A stretch of DNA of 45,836 bases from Solobacterium sp. (GCA_017536885.1 JAFWCM010000005.1:1-45836), one strand, 5' to 3'; positions 23,188 to 31,177 are shown, counted from the stretch's first letter. Numbers and translations are program-made. Notes: generated by a model not told the origin, from the sequence alone.

Positions 23188-24113
23188 TTGATTTCCTCTA
23201 TTAAGCGGATCACCCGCTCTGCTGAATGCCCGTCACATGCTCCGGCAAGAAGTCTCGCGCATTCACGTTCTGTTTCTGTCAGCCCGTCAGCCTTCCGTAT
23301 CAGATCCAGCAGTTCTTCTTCGTTCCTGGCGTACCGTGAGCAGTAGTCTCCCGGATAGTTCAGATACATTCCCCGCGTCCATGTGTATCCTTCGTTAGGT
23401 TCGAAGAGCACGCACGGCTTATCCAGAAGATACCCGTCAACCATTGCCATGCTGTAGTCGGTAATGACCACATCACAGTCAATCAGCCAGGGAGTGAGAA
23501 GCCCGCCATTGGCATACTCCCGGATGTGCCTGTACGGTCGGTCAAGGAGCTTCCCTGACATTGGATGCGGACGAACTGCAAGCAATTCATCATCATTCAG
23601 GCGATCGTCTAACCATTTCCAGTCGATGTGCGGCAGAGGTTTGTCCTCTTTCGACCGGTAGGTTGGCAGATAGAAGTATGTCTTTTTCTGTGCAAATTCC
23701 GTCCCTCCGTCACCCTTCAACTTGCCGATGTACCGATCTGTTCTCGGTGCCCCCAGAGGAAGCACGCGGTCCTTAGGCACACCGCAGAAGCGCGCCATCA
23801 GATTTACCACATCGACACTCGGAGCAATGACATAATCCTGCAGATCCGCGTTCCTTGCGCTGTGGTAAGGATGCGGCTGATCGAGGCCTGATGTCTTGCC
23901 TCCGGCGAAGCCGTGGAGCAGGTTGATGATCTTGCCAGGTGATTCTGTCGGGAACTCATCGCAGACCATCACGCTGTATCTTCCCGACCGGATAGCCGGA
24001 TGATGCCGCCACGGGTCAACCTGAACAAAGTCCTTTGACCCGTGGTACGCATCGAATACAGCTTTAATGTTTTCTGATCCGTCAATCTGACGTGTGCTGG
24101 TAAACAGAATCAC
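23184..24113 (-). CDS. TagB/TagF-like CDP-glycerol glycerophosphotransferase
   Basis: 309 aa, GTG start at 24113, two bases after the capsid stop (translational coupling). Family landmarks: LLHGFAGG (His67), FYLPTYRSKED (~147), AVRPHPMS (His183), VVITDYSMAMVDGYLLDKPCVLFEPN (~215-240) and MYLNYPGDY. Enzymes of this family transfer glycerol phosphate from CDP-glycerol to teichoic-acid chains. No membrane-attachment helix is seen, and the protein is shorter than cellular TagF. It sits between the major capsid and GT2 genes; such a gene in a phage head operon is unusual. Confidence 0.82.
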   Translation of the reverse strand: MILFTSTRQIDGSENIKAVFDAYHGSKDFVQVDPWRHHPAIRSGRYSVMVCDEFPTESPGKIINLLHGFAGGKTSGLDQPHPYHSARNADLQDYVIAPSVDVVNLMARFCGVPKDRVLPLGAPRTDRYIGKLKGDGGTEFAQKKTYFYLPTYRSKEDKPLPHIDWKWLDDRLNDDELLAVRPHPMSGKLLDRPYRHIREYANGGLLTPWLIDCDVVITDYSMAMVDGYLLDKPCVLFEPNEGYTWTRGMYLNYPGDYCSRYARNEEELLDLIRKADGLTETERECARLLAGACDGHSAERVIRLIEEIK

Positions 24114-24115
24114 AC

Positions 24116-25054
24116 TCAGTTAGAAGCTCCGGATGCGCCGGATGCACCGGATGCACCTGTTGCGCCGGACGGAGTATAGGTCAGAGCGTTGAAGCAGTTG
24201 GTGTCTGCCCGGAAGCCGACCTCGATCTCCGCACGAACCGCGAACATGTTCTGCTGCCACAGGTTGATCGTGACAGTCTGATCAAGCGCGTTGGTGGTAG
24301 TCAGGGTAGCCTGATCGCTGATGGAAACTTCAAGACCCTGAACAATGCCGTACATCGCCTGAGTCCAGTCACCCGCAAAGCCGACAACCGCCGGATTCGC
24401 ACCAGAAGCAGCCTTGTAAGCCGCCTTAGTGTTGACTGTCCGATGTCCAAGAATCATCGGAATAGCGCCTTCAGAAACGTTGTTGACGAACAGCGGACGC
24501 TTGTTCTGATCGGTCGCAGACAGAAGAATGCCGCGGCCTTTCGGAGCGATTACAAAGGCATTGAGAAGGCCATCATGGTCAGAGATGTCCATGTCAGCAT
24601 CAACCAGCGCCTGATACGGATTCTCAGTCAGATCCTGTGCAGTAACAGATGCGAATGTGTCGAAGTTGGATCCCGGTGCTTCACCGAAGAAAACAGTGCC
24701 GTCGAATTTCTTGGCAAGCGCTCTCGGAAGACGGCTGACAAGCGCATTGTACAGATTGGTGGCATCACGCCGGAACTCGTTGGAGAACGGAACGATGACG
24801 GCCAGCTTGTACGCCTGCATGACCTTCTTGGAAAGTCCCGGATTCTTGACCGGCTTCACACCGGTTTCGGTAACCCACTCAGCTTCCGGATCGGAAGTGA
24901 TCACCGGGATTGTGAGACCCCAGCCCGGCAGTGCGATCTTGGTCGCGAGAGACATGATCGCAGAATCTTCCTGTGCCTTCTGAATGATCATCGAAGATAC
25001 TTCAGTAGGGAGTTCAATATTGGTTCTATTTGTTGCAGTTCCAGATGCAGACAT
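24116..25054 (-). CDS. Major capsid protein (HK97 fold)
   Basis: 312 aa. Family blocks: IELPTEVSSMIIQKAQEDSAIMSLATKI (N-arm), LTIPVITSDPEAEWVTETGVKPV, KLAVIVPFSNEFRRDATNLYNALVSRLPRALAKKFD, and FVIAPKGRGILLSATDQNKRPLF. GGAGG upstream of ATG 25054. It lacks a delta domain; a separate scaffold gene precedes it. The C-terminus has an added low-complexity tail, SGATGASGASGASGASN (296-312), not part of the HK97 core and shared in short form with the tail tube protein. Confidence 0.93.
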   Translation of the reverse strand: MSASGTATNRTNIELPTEVSSMIIQKAQEDSAIMSLATKIALPGWGLTIPVITSDPEAEWVTETGVKPVKNPGLSKKVMQAYKLAVIVPFSNEFRRDATNLYNALVSRLPRALAKKFDGTVFFGEAPGSNFDTFASVTAQDLTENPYQALVDADMDISDHDGLLNAFVIAPKGRGILLSATDQNKRPLFVNNVSEGAIPMILGHRTVNTKAAYKAASGANPAVVGFAGDWTQAMYGIVQGLEVSISDQATLTTTNALDQTVTINLWQQNMFAVRAEIEVGFRADTNCFNALTYTPSGATGASGASGASGASN

Positions 25055-25073
25055 GATTTTTTACCTCCATGTT

Positions 25074-25553
25074 TTACTGGTTATTCGAGTTGAATTGATC
25101 CAGCCAGTCAGCGAACTTCTTCTTCGCGACGTCCTCCGGACTGGCTTTCGAAGTTGCAGGATCAGGATTGCCAAGCGGCGGTGCGCTGTGAGACATGGCA
25201 AAGTCTTTTGCCAGATCCTCTGCGTCCTTTTTCCACTCTTCTTCATTCTCGCCTTGGAGACGATTCGCATATTTGACATCCAGTCCTGCCGCGAGCGCGA
25301 TTCTCGTTTTTTCCAGGTCGGTCCTGTATTTAGCACTCTCAGCAATCGTCTTGTCCTTCTCGTCAATGATCTTCTGCGTTTCGGAAGCGGCATCCTCAAG
25401 CTTCTTGATTGCTTTCGCATGCTCTTCCTGAATCCTCTGAAGATCCTCCGGAGAAGTCCATCCGCTGTACTTCTCTTTCGCCCTCTTCAGGCGTTCGCCG
25501 ATAACGGCATCGAGTTCTTCCTGCGTAGTGATTGCTTTTTCTAAGTTTGCCAT
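25074..25553 (-). CDS. Capsid scaffold protein
   Basis: 159 aa, highly charged coiled coil (residues ~8-85: EELDAVIGERLKRAKEKY, EDLQRIQEEHAKAIKKLED, DEKDKTIAESAKYRTDLEKTR), then ALAAGLDVKYANRL, typical of phage scaffold proteins, and a Pro-rich link to a C-terminal capsid-binding helix (AKKKFADWLDQFN). Lies directly before the capsid gene. GGGAGG upstream of ATG 25553. Confidence 0.88.
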   Translation of the reverse strand: MANLEKAITTQEELDAVIGERLKRAKEKYSGWTSPEDLQRIQEEHAKAIKKLEDAASETQKIIDEKDKTIAESAKYRTDLEKTRIALAAGLDVKYANRLQGENEEEWKKDAEDLAKDFAMSHSAPPLGNPDPATSKASPEDVAKKKFADWLDQFNSNNQ

Positions 25554-25592
25554 CTTTGTTTCCTCCCATTTTTACCGGATGGTATCCGTAAG

Positions 25593-27032
25593 TTAAAAAG
25601 AATAGTTCTGCCTGCGTTTGGCTTTGCTCTCAGAACAAATCCAGTACGCAAGAGAAACACTCTCAATCAGTCCTACCTCGTAAGCCTGATCGAGTGTTTC
25701 GTATCCAAATCCGCCCTTGTTTCCGATGTTTCGGTGCTTGCAATTACTGATTGCATTGCGCAGGGCTTCCTGGTCGATATGACGGATTCCGTCATTAAAG
25801 ACCGCAATTTCAAATTTCGCATTGGCGTCGATGATTTCTGCCACCGTTGGCTGGATCGGTGCCTTCAGCTTGTTCTCTTTCATCAGATCCACGAGCATCT
25901 GGCTTCCTGCGGCGCCGTCAACAATGACTTTCTTTGTAGACGGATTCTGCAGGAACGGAATAATCCATTCGATACCGCTTCTGATCGGTCGGCAGTCGAT
26001 GGCTTCAACAAAAACCTGCCCGTCAGTTGTTTTTGAAGCAACCGCGAGACAGGCGTTCATGCCATCCTTACCGAATTTGATGCCGAAGTAGCGTTCCGGC
26101 TGAAGATCCGGACGTTTCTGTACCTCCAGTCTTCTCCAGTCAGCTTCTGAGATCGCTGACTTGAGCGAATAAAGATACCAGTAGCCCAATCTCTGGATGA
26201 TGAAGTCCAGAGGATTGTTCGGATCGTATTCGGCCCGGATCTTTCTCACATTAAGGTGGTAGCCCATCGAAGGATTGCACTGCCACCATAGTTTCTGATC
26301 CATCAGATCCTTCGGCTCAGAATCGACCGACCACTCTGCCCAGCCGGTATCGTAAGCTGTCCCGTCAAGGCACGATTTGCGCATCTCCGGGAAGACTGTG
26401 CCGGCACTCTCCGTTGTCGGCGGCGTTCCGCAGAACAGTGTCTGCGGGTTCGGTGAGTCTGAAACGGTGTACACCAGCGCCGACTGCTGTGCTGTGGTAT
26501 ATTCCTGTGCCTCATCGATCACAAGAAGATCGAAGCCTTCACCAAGACCGCCGTTGGCTGTCCGTGTACGAAACACTGCCGTACCGCCATTGGTCAGCGT
26601 GACTGTCTCCAGTCCTAACGCCTTGGTAGTGCGGAAAGATTTCTCAGGCGGATCTTCATTCTTCTTCTTCCGGCCAAGCTCTTCATAACCTGCGTCGGAA
26701 AGTATACGGCAGAGCCTCTGCCACGCCTGATGTGCCGTGGTAACACGGTGAGCCGTATGACACACCTTCTCACCATGTTCGAGGCTCCAGAGCTCTCTTA
26801 TGGCAAGAATTTCGTTCTTGCCGTTTCGTCTTGGTACTTCATATCCGAATCTCTGGTGAACCCACAGGCCATCCTGCCCCACAGCCATGATCTGCCTGAT
26901 CAGGTCCTTCTGCCATTTGATCGCCTTGCGGCCTGACTGCTCATACAGTCTGACAGCTTCGGCGCCTTTGCTCTTTTTGAACGGTAAAGTTACGGAATGA
27001 GTAGGAGTCTGACGGCCTGTCTTCTTGGCCAC
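25593..27032 (-). CDS. terL: Terminase large subunit
   Basis: 479 aa DNA-packaging motor. ATPase part: EVPRRNGKNE (~67-76) is the Walker A variant used by TerL of this type; FDLLVIDEAQEY (~166-177) is Walker B with the catalytic Glu; LFCGTPPTTES is the coupling region. Nuclease part: FGIKFGKDGMNACLAVAS, VIVDGAAGSQMLVDLM (~375) and a C-terminal Asp/Glu region. Located after portal and MuF, not before them, and no TerS gene is recognisable. Confidence 0.92.
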   Translation of the reverse strand: MAKKTGRQTPTHSVTLPFKKSKGAEAVRLYEQSGRKAIKWQKDLIRQIMAVGQDGLWVHQRFGYEVPRRNGKNEILAIRELWSLEHGEKVCHTAHRVTTAHQAWQRLCRILSDAGYEELGRKKKNEDPPEKSFRTTKALGLETVTLTNGGTAVFRTRTANGGLGEGFDLLVIDEAQEYTTAQQSALVYTVSDSPNPQTLFCGTPPTTESAGTVFPEMRKSCLDGTAYDTGWAEWSVDSEPKDLMDQKLWWQCNPSMGYHLNVRKIRAEYDPNNPLDFIIQRLGYWYLYSLKSAISEADWRRLEVQKRPDLQPERYFGIKFGKDGMNACLAVASKTTDGQVFVEAIDCRPIRSGIEWIIPFLQNPSTKKVIVDGAAGSQMLVDLMKENKLKAPIQPTVAEIIDANAKFEIAVFNDGIRHIDQEALRNAISNCKHRNIGNKGGFGYETLDQAYEVGLIESVSLAYWICSESKAKRRQNYSF

Positions 27033-27049
27033 GTATCTCCCCTCCTAAC

Positions 27050-27802
27050 TCACTCTAATCCGAGTCCTCTTCGCCATTTAAGAATGGCATCACTGTCCAT
27101 CCAGACATTCCTACGCCAGTTGCTCTGGATCTTCGTGCCTTTCACCGTGTGATATTCGATCCGGCATCCGCATCCCGGATGACGCTCGAACATTCCCATA
27201 TCAACGGCAGTGCTGTATGGCACGTTCTCGCCGCACCGATCCAGGCACCATTGGCACGGATCCTTGCCGTGATTCAGTCCTACGTCATCGTAGACACGAG
27301 TCACGGTCACCTGCATTCCGCTGTCGTTCTGGAACTCGGCGTTCGCTTGGATGGTTTCATCCACCGTTGCTTTCGCAAGGTTCGTGATCAGCTCCGTTGC
27401 TTCGTCGGTGAAGCCGGATTCCTTGAAGTGATCGGCAAGCCCGAGAATCCGGTCTTCATCCGGATGCATCTCGGCAGGTGCCAAACTCACACCGGCCTTT
27501 TTGTTGACGATCGCCTGTACACGATCTGCGCCGGCAATCACCGCATCACACTGCTCTCGCAATGCCGGCGGGATGATCGCATCCACCGCTTCCGGAGGGA
27601 TGCCGTTGGGGAACTGGTCAAGGATCTGTTTCTTGAGCAGATCGGACATCTTCACCCCGGCCTTGTCGGCCAGATCGTAGACGTCCTTGTACGTTGCAGT
27701 ACCATCCCGGCAACGTGCATAGAACCGAGTGACGTCCTTGTCATCGTTCATGTACTGCCGGAACAGCTTGAGCAGTGAATTAAGCTGAACAGTGTACTCC
27801 AT
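27050..27802 (-). CDS. Minor head protein (MuF-like)
   Basis: 250 aa from ATG 27802 (GGAGGG, good spacing); a longer frame to 27823 overlaps the portal stop. N-terminal helical part (FRQYMNDDKDVTRFYARCRDGTATYKDVYDLADKAG) and, near the C-terminus, DDVGLNHGKDPCQWCLDRCGENVPYSTAVDMGMFERHPGCGCRIEY split by Cys pairs, a motif of MuF head morphogenesis proteins that may bind zinc. Such proteins are packaged with or near the portal and help DNA ejection or head assembly. No toxin domain attached. Confidence 0.8.
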   Translation of the reverse strand: MEYTVQLNSLLKLFRQYMNDDKDVTRFYARCRDGTATYKDVYDLADKAGVKMSDLLKKQILDQFPNGIPPEAVDAIIPPALREQCDAVIAGADRVQAIVNKKAGVSLAPAEMHPDEDRILGLADHFKESGFTDEATELITNLAKATVDETIQANAEFQNDSGMQVTVTRVYDDVGLNHGKDPCQWCLDRCGENVPYSTAVDMGMFERHPGCGCRIEYHTVKGTKIQSNWRRNVWMDSDAILKWRRGLGLE

Positions 27803-27812
27803 GCTTCCCTCC

Positions 27813-29048
27813 TTAGATTCCAATCAAAGCCCGAAGCTCCTCATCGCTGTAATCCGGGAAGGACTGCTTGATCTTGATGATCGCATCACCATAAGCACCA
27901 AGCTGTGCCGCATTCGGCTTGTACGGCGGTTTGAACTTCAGCTTTGTAAGATAAATCTGCTGTCGCAGATAGGGATAGCCATCACGTATGCACGCGCACA
28001 GGAAGCCGGCATTCAAAAAGCCAGTGCCGAACGTCCGCTGTGCCTTCTCAACTGTCTCGATCAGCTCCCTGTGGCTGGCCTCGATCGCCTCCGCACTGGA
28101 TGGATTCTGTGAAGGAAAACCAAGGTCATCGAGCGTCAGCCCGGTCTCGCCGGCAAACAGTCCCGCCTGCATCCGTAGCTCATCCATGAATGGTGCCATG
28201 CTCTGCTGCGGGAACTGCCCGACCACCGGCTTGTCACCGTCTTCGTCCTTGTCCACCCTGAAAAAAGCAGACATGGCAGCCGCCCACTTGTCGAACTGCG
28301 GCGGCGGTGTCTCTTCATCCGTTTCCGCTCCGCCATCCATGCCGAGCACATATCTCTGCGGATATGAATAGAACTCGGATGCGATTTCAGACCGTTTCAG
28401 TGTTCTCATCGCCGCATTGGTCCGATCCATGCACGCCCGGCTGATCCGGGAGTGTCCGAACGCCCTTGTGGCGTCCGGTCGGAAGATGATCGGAACCAAC
28501 AGCGGATACGGCGCTGAGTTCAGGATCGAATACGGTTTTCGGTCTTTTTCGTAGTAGGTTGTCCGGCCCTTTTCAAAGTACGCCTCAGTAACAACGTTCC
28601 CGTTGGCATCCCGGTCAAGGACCGCATAGCCTTCATACAGCATGTATGTCACCGGATCGATCATGCCTGTCGCATTGTAGGCATCAATTACCCGCATTCT
28701 GGGGAATCCGGTTTCGTCTGCAGAAATGTAGATGAATGAACAAGACCCGATCAGCGCCGCCAGGATCGCAGAATCACACAGGATGTCCATGTTGTTCATC
28801 TGATAGATCTTCATGAGGTCGAAGTTGTCCTCAAGGAATCCATCCAGCTGCAGTTTGTTTGCCACGCTATCCACGGCCTTTGCGCACCATCCAAGCACGC
28901 TCTTATACGCCATGAACTCCCTTGGCATGTCCCGCATGATCCACTGGTCGGGCATCTTCATGTCGTAGTATTGGTATCTCTTAGCCACTCTGCCCTGCTT
29001 CATGGCCAGTTTGTTCTTTAAAAAATCAATTCCAACATTCTGATACAT
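27813..29048 (-). CDS. Portal protein (SPP1 gp6-like)
   Basis: 411 aa, forms the dodecameric ring for DNA entry. GAGGTG 5 nt before ATG 29048. Landmarks: VLGWCAKAVDSVANKLQLDGF, GSCSFIYISADETGFPRMRVIDA, GHSRISRACMDRTNAAMRTLKRSEIASEFYSYPQRYVLG, and FAGETGLTLDDLGFPSQNPSSAEAIEASHRELI, all typical of the gp6-like portal family. Somewhat short for the family. First gene after the HNH gene. Confidence 0.92.
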   Translation of the reverse strand: MYQNVGIDFLKNKLAMKQGRVAKRYQYYDMKMPDQWIMRDMPREFMAYKSVLGWCAKAVDSVANKLQLDGFLEDNFDLMKIYQMNNMDILCDSAILAALIGSCSFIYISADETGFPRMRVIDAYNATGMIDPVTYMLYEGYAVLDRDANGNVVTEAYFEKGRTTYYEKDRKPYSILNSAPYPLLVPIIFRPDATRAFGHSRISRACMDRTNAAMRTLKRSEIASEFYSYPQRYVLGMDGGAETDEETPPPQFDKWAAAMSAFFRVDKDEDGDKPVVGQFPQQSMAPFMDELRMQAGLFAGETGLTLDDLGFPSQNPSSAEAIEASHRELIETVEKAQRTFGTGFLNAGFLCACIRDGYPYLRQQIYLTKLKFKPPYKPNAAQLGAYGDAIIKIKQSFPDYSDEELRALIGI

Positions 29049-29051
29049 GTT

Positions 29052-29131
29052 TCACCTCATTTCTGTGGGAAATTTTCCCAGTGGACGGCGGTGGTTAGGA
29101 ACCCCCGGATGATAGGGTCCCTCCCCCGGCA
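29052..29131 (-). other. Candidate cos region
   Basis: GC-rich strip between HNH and portal with CCGGGGGAGGGACCC, CCGGGGGTTCC and CCACCGCCGTCC on the minus strand. Phages with HNH + HK97-type terminases often have their cos site just behind the HNH gene. It can also be read as a 26-codon ORF (ATG 29132 to TGA 29052). Both interpretations are weak. Confidence 0.25.
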
Positions 29132-29133
29132 TA

Positions 29134-29469
29134 TCAAAGAGTCCTCCAGTCTGCCGACAGCTGGAGAGCACGGTTACTGCATCGGATCGGCTCTTTTCTT
29201 TGCTTGAACAGTTTGTCGCCTTTCCTCTGATTGCATCCGAGATGCGTCAGCTGAAGGTTCTCAAGAGCGGACGGATGTCCACCCTTTGCGATCGGCACGA
29301 TGTGGTCCGCAGTCGGTGACATCGGATCAGGGAACTTCAGTGAGAAGTCCACTGGTCTTCCGCAGATCGCGCAGTAACTCTGCGTCGCATACAGTATCTT
29401 CTTTGAACGTAAAAAGGCGGCCTTGTGACAGCCGTCTTTATCTGGTCGGTTTCTTCCTGGCTTTCTCAT
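29134..29469 (-). CDS. HNH endonuclease of the packaging module
   Basis: 111 aa. Zn-binding CAICGR (~41), core HNH motif TADHIVPIAKGGHPSALENLQLTHLGCNQRKGD (split: DH ~63, N ~77, C/N ~87). In HK97-like phages such HNH proteins next to terminase and portal genes are needed for cos cleavage together with TerL. Start at ATG 29469 has no clear ribosome site, so the true start may differ. First gene of the late operon after the regulatory strip at 29470-29638. Confidence 0.85.
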   Translation of the reverse strand: MRKPGRNRPDKDGCHKAAFLRSKKILYATQSYCAICGRPVDFSLKFPDPMSPTADHIVPIAKGGHPSALENLQLTHLGCNQRKGDKLFKQRKEPIRCSNRALQLSADWRTL

Positions 29470-29494
29470 AAGGGTAGGGTATTTTTCAATCGAT

Positions 29495-29565
29495 ATGAGA
29501 GCGCCACAAAAAGATTTTCAGAACTTAACAGGGGGAGAACAAAAAATGTCAGCCGGCGCTCTCAT
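29495..29565. repeat. 11-bp inverted repeat in the late leader
   Basis: ATGAGAGCGCC (29495-29505) and GGCGCTCTCAT (29555-29565), perfect, 49 nt apart. In the late mRNA this forms a large stem-loop directly upstream of the HNH gene. Confidence 0.6.
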
Positions 29566-29567
29566 GC

Positions 29568-29593
29568 AAAAAGGACCGCTTCACGCAGTCCTT
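29568..29593 (-). terminator. Terminator between early and late genes
   Basis: AAGGACTGC / GCGGTCCTT (one T-G pair), 5-nt loop, then TTTTT on the minus strand. It separates the DUF1492 regulator operon from the late genes. Confidence 0.75.
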
Positions 29594-29601
29594 GTGTTTA
29601 C

Positions 29602-29635
29602 ACTATAGCACATACCCTTTTGGACATTTTGGACA
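29602..29635 (-). promoter_or_regulatory. Candidate late promoter with tandem activator site
   Basis: Extended -10 TGC-TATAGT (29602-29610) with no consensus -35. In the -35 region lies a perfect tandem repeat (TGTCCAAAA twice on the minus strand, 29618-29635). Lies just behind the DUF1492 regulator gene. The predicted start falls at the edge of the terminator hairpin. Confidence 0.4.
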
Positions 29636-29638
29636 GGC

Positions 29639-30034
29639 CTATTTTTTTTCGAAGAATCTTACGATTTTCTTTCTCGATCGCCAATAATCCGGGTATCCGT
29701 AGACCTTTTTGTTGGTCTGTCTCCAGTCCAAGCCAAGCAGGTAGTGCCATCGGATGATGGAGACGATCTCAGGATCCTCACACGTTATCAGCCATCGCTC
29801 AATGTCCTCAAGCGTTGCGTACATCCGTTCACGTTCTTCGTCCAACTTTTCTCGCAGTGAGATGATCCGCATTGCGGCATGTGCCGTCGGATCTGACGGT
29901 GATCCGCTGAAGGATCCCTGCATCTCGCGTCCGTTCGGACTGCTGATCGGATTGTACAGCGTCTGAATCTCCATCTCGATCGCCTCGACACCAGACGCGA
30001 TGCCGCGATACTCCTCCAACGTTTCTATCGTCAT
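29639..30034 (-). CDS. Late transcription regulator (DUF1492/ArpU-like)
   Basis: 131 aa. Helical; ISLREKLDEERERMYATLEDIERWLI and DPEIVSIIRWHYLLGLDWRQTNKKVYGYPDYWRSRKKIVRFF. The last part is a sigma-region-4-like helix-turn-helix of the DUF1492/ArpU type, which in Gram-positive phages activates late genes. It is the last gene before the late operon, which fits. ATG 30034; the ribosome site is weak (AGGAG 12 nt away). Confidence 0.8.
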   Translation of the reverse strand: MTIETLEEYRGIASGVEAIEMEIQTLYNPISSPNGREMQGSFSGSPSDPTAHAAMRIISLREKLDEERERMYATLEDIERWLITCEDPEIVSIIRWHYLLGLDWRQTNKKVYGYPDYWRSRKKIVRFFEKK

Positions 30035-30085
30035 ATCACATGTATCTCCTGTATTCGTTCTCCACGTTTGCCTTGTCGCAGATTA

Positions 30086-30361
30086 TTATTTCTTCCGTTT
30101 CTGCCAGTTATGGCAGTAGCCATTTGGCCTGCTGTACCTGTGCCAGAAGCTGCACATCTCATCCTTTTCGAAGAGCCTGCAGCTGTCGCAGTGCATCAGA
30201 GCTTCCGGTATCTTCTGGATCCTGTTGATTGTCCAGCAGAAGCCGTCAATGAAGTCCGGTTCTTCGCCATCGTCAGCACGCATCGTTGCATACGCCTCGT
30301 CGGCATCTGCTCCGATCTCTTCGTAAATCGTATGCGCATCTATGTACTTCATCCTCGCCAT
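30086..30361 (-). CDS. Small cysteine-rich phage protein
   Basis: 91 aa (ATG 30361; ATG 30352 also possible). N-terminal YIDAHTIYEEIGADADEAYATM, and a C-terminal Cys/His cluster HCDSCRLFEKDEMCSFWHRYSRPNGYCHNW that probably binds zinc. Overlaps the previous gene by 13 nt. Part of the tandem cluster of zinc-ribbon genes; function unknown. Confidence 0.65.
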   Translation of the reverse strand: MARMKYIDAHTIYEEIGADADEAYATMRADDGEEPDFIDGFCWTINRIQKIPEALMHCDSCRLFEKDEMCSFWHRYSRPNGYCHNWQKRKK

Positions 30362-30843
30362 CCAAATCCTTTGTCTTTCCGGGATTTGCTTTCGTTCTCG
30401 CCGCCTTCGTATTTTGAATTGCGCTTATCACGCAGATTCCAATGATTTACAAGATCGTTGAGGCAGTGCTTTGGATTCCCGTCAATCATTGCGCCGCCGC
30501 ACAACTGGCAGGCGATATATGAATACGTATAACCAACTGGGCCGCGCAGATCGTTTATGCTGAGCCATTTCGGAGATGCTCCACAAAACGGGCAGAAATT
30601 TTGCGGTATAAGCATGAAACATTCACCGCATTCCGAACATTTGATATAACAGGACGTTACTTTCCACTTTCCATGCCTGACCGGCACAGCGTCTATGGTT
30701 GGCATATCGTCTATCATTTGTCCTACCGTATGAATCGCTGTGATAATGTGCATTTCCTGCCCTGTCATACGTGGATTTGATTTGATGTTCTCCAATGTTT
30801 GAATGAACACTTCTTTCAGCGCATCTGCGTCAATCAGTCTCAT
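30349..30843 (-). CDS. Zinc-ribbon phage protein with Lar-like C-terminus
   Basis: 164 aa from ATG 30843 (GGAGG upstream). Starts MRLIDADALKEVFIQTLENI, shared with the paralogue at 31170-31460; then VRHGKWKV and a Cys4 ribbon (CSECG ... CPFCG). The second half (CPFCGASPKWLSIN, ACQLCGGAMIDGN, LVNHWNLRDKR) resembles restriction-alleviation (Lar) proteins, whose C-terminus is also xxWNxR. An anti-restriction role is possible but unproven. Confidence 0.7.
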   Translation of the reverse strand: MRLIDADALKEVFIQTLENIKSNPRMTGQEMHIITAIHTVGQMIDDMPTIDAVPVRHGKWKVTSCYIKCSECGECFMLIPQNFCPFCGASPKWLSINDLRGPVGYTYSYIACQLCGGAMIDGNPKHCLNDLVNHWNLRDKRNSKYEGGENESKSRKDKGFGWRG

Positions 30844-31177
30844 GGTTTTCCTCCATCCTCGCACCACAGCAAGCGCAGTATTTAGATGCCGCGTATTCAT
30901 ACGGGTCTTTGCATTTGTGAAACGGAAGACTCTCATTTGTCTCACCGCATTCGGAACAGCACCACGCGCCGATGCCGAATCCCATTTCCCCGTCTTTGTA
31001 TACCCAATGACCATGCTTCCGCTCCGGCTCTGCGCTCGGCATGTCTTTCAATGCGTTCATTGCTTTCGTGAGCCCGACATTGATGCCGACAGCATATCGA
31101 TCAAGGCCGCCGGTCGTGTTCACATATTGATCCGAGATGCGATCGACCGCATCCTGTCTCCAATACAGATCATTCAT
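30830..31177 (-). CDS. Zinc-ribbon phage protein
   Basis: 115 aa from ATG 31177 (GGAGA upstream). N-terminal DLYWRQDAVDRISDQYVNTTGGLDRYA, then KHGHWVYKDG and a Cys4 ribbon (CCSECGETN ... KYCACCGARME). Similar to its two neighbours in the HGxW + CxxC...CxxC plan. Overlaps both neighbours. Function unknown. Confidence 0.7.
   Translation of the reverse strand: MNDLYWRQDAVDRISDQYVNTTGGLDRYAVGINVGLTKAMNALKDMPSAEPERKHGHWVYKDGEMGFGIGAWCCSECGETNESLPFHKCKDPYEYAASKYCACCGARMEENHETD

Noticed and set aside
29052-29132. 26-codon ORF as terminase small subunit
   Set aside because: Too short and without a TerS-like helix-turn-helix; listed only as part of the cos candidate.
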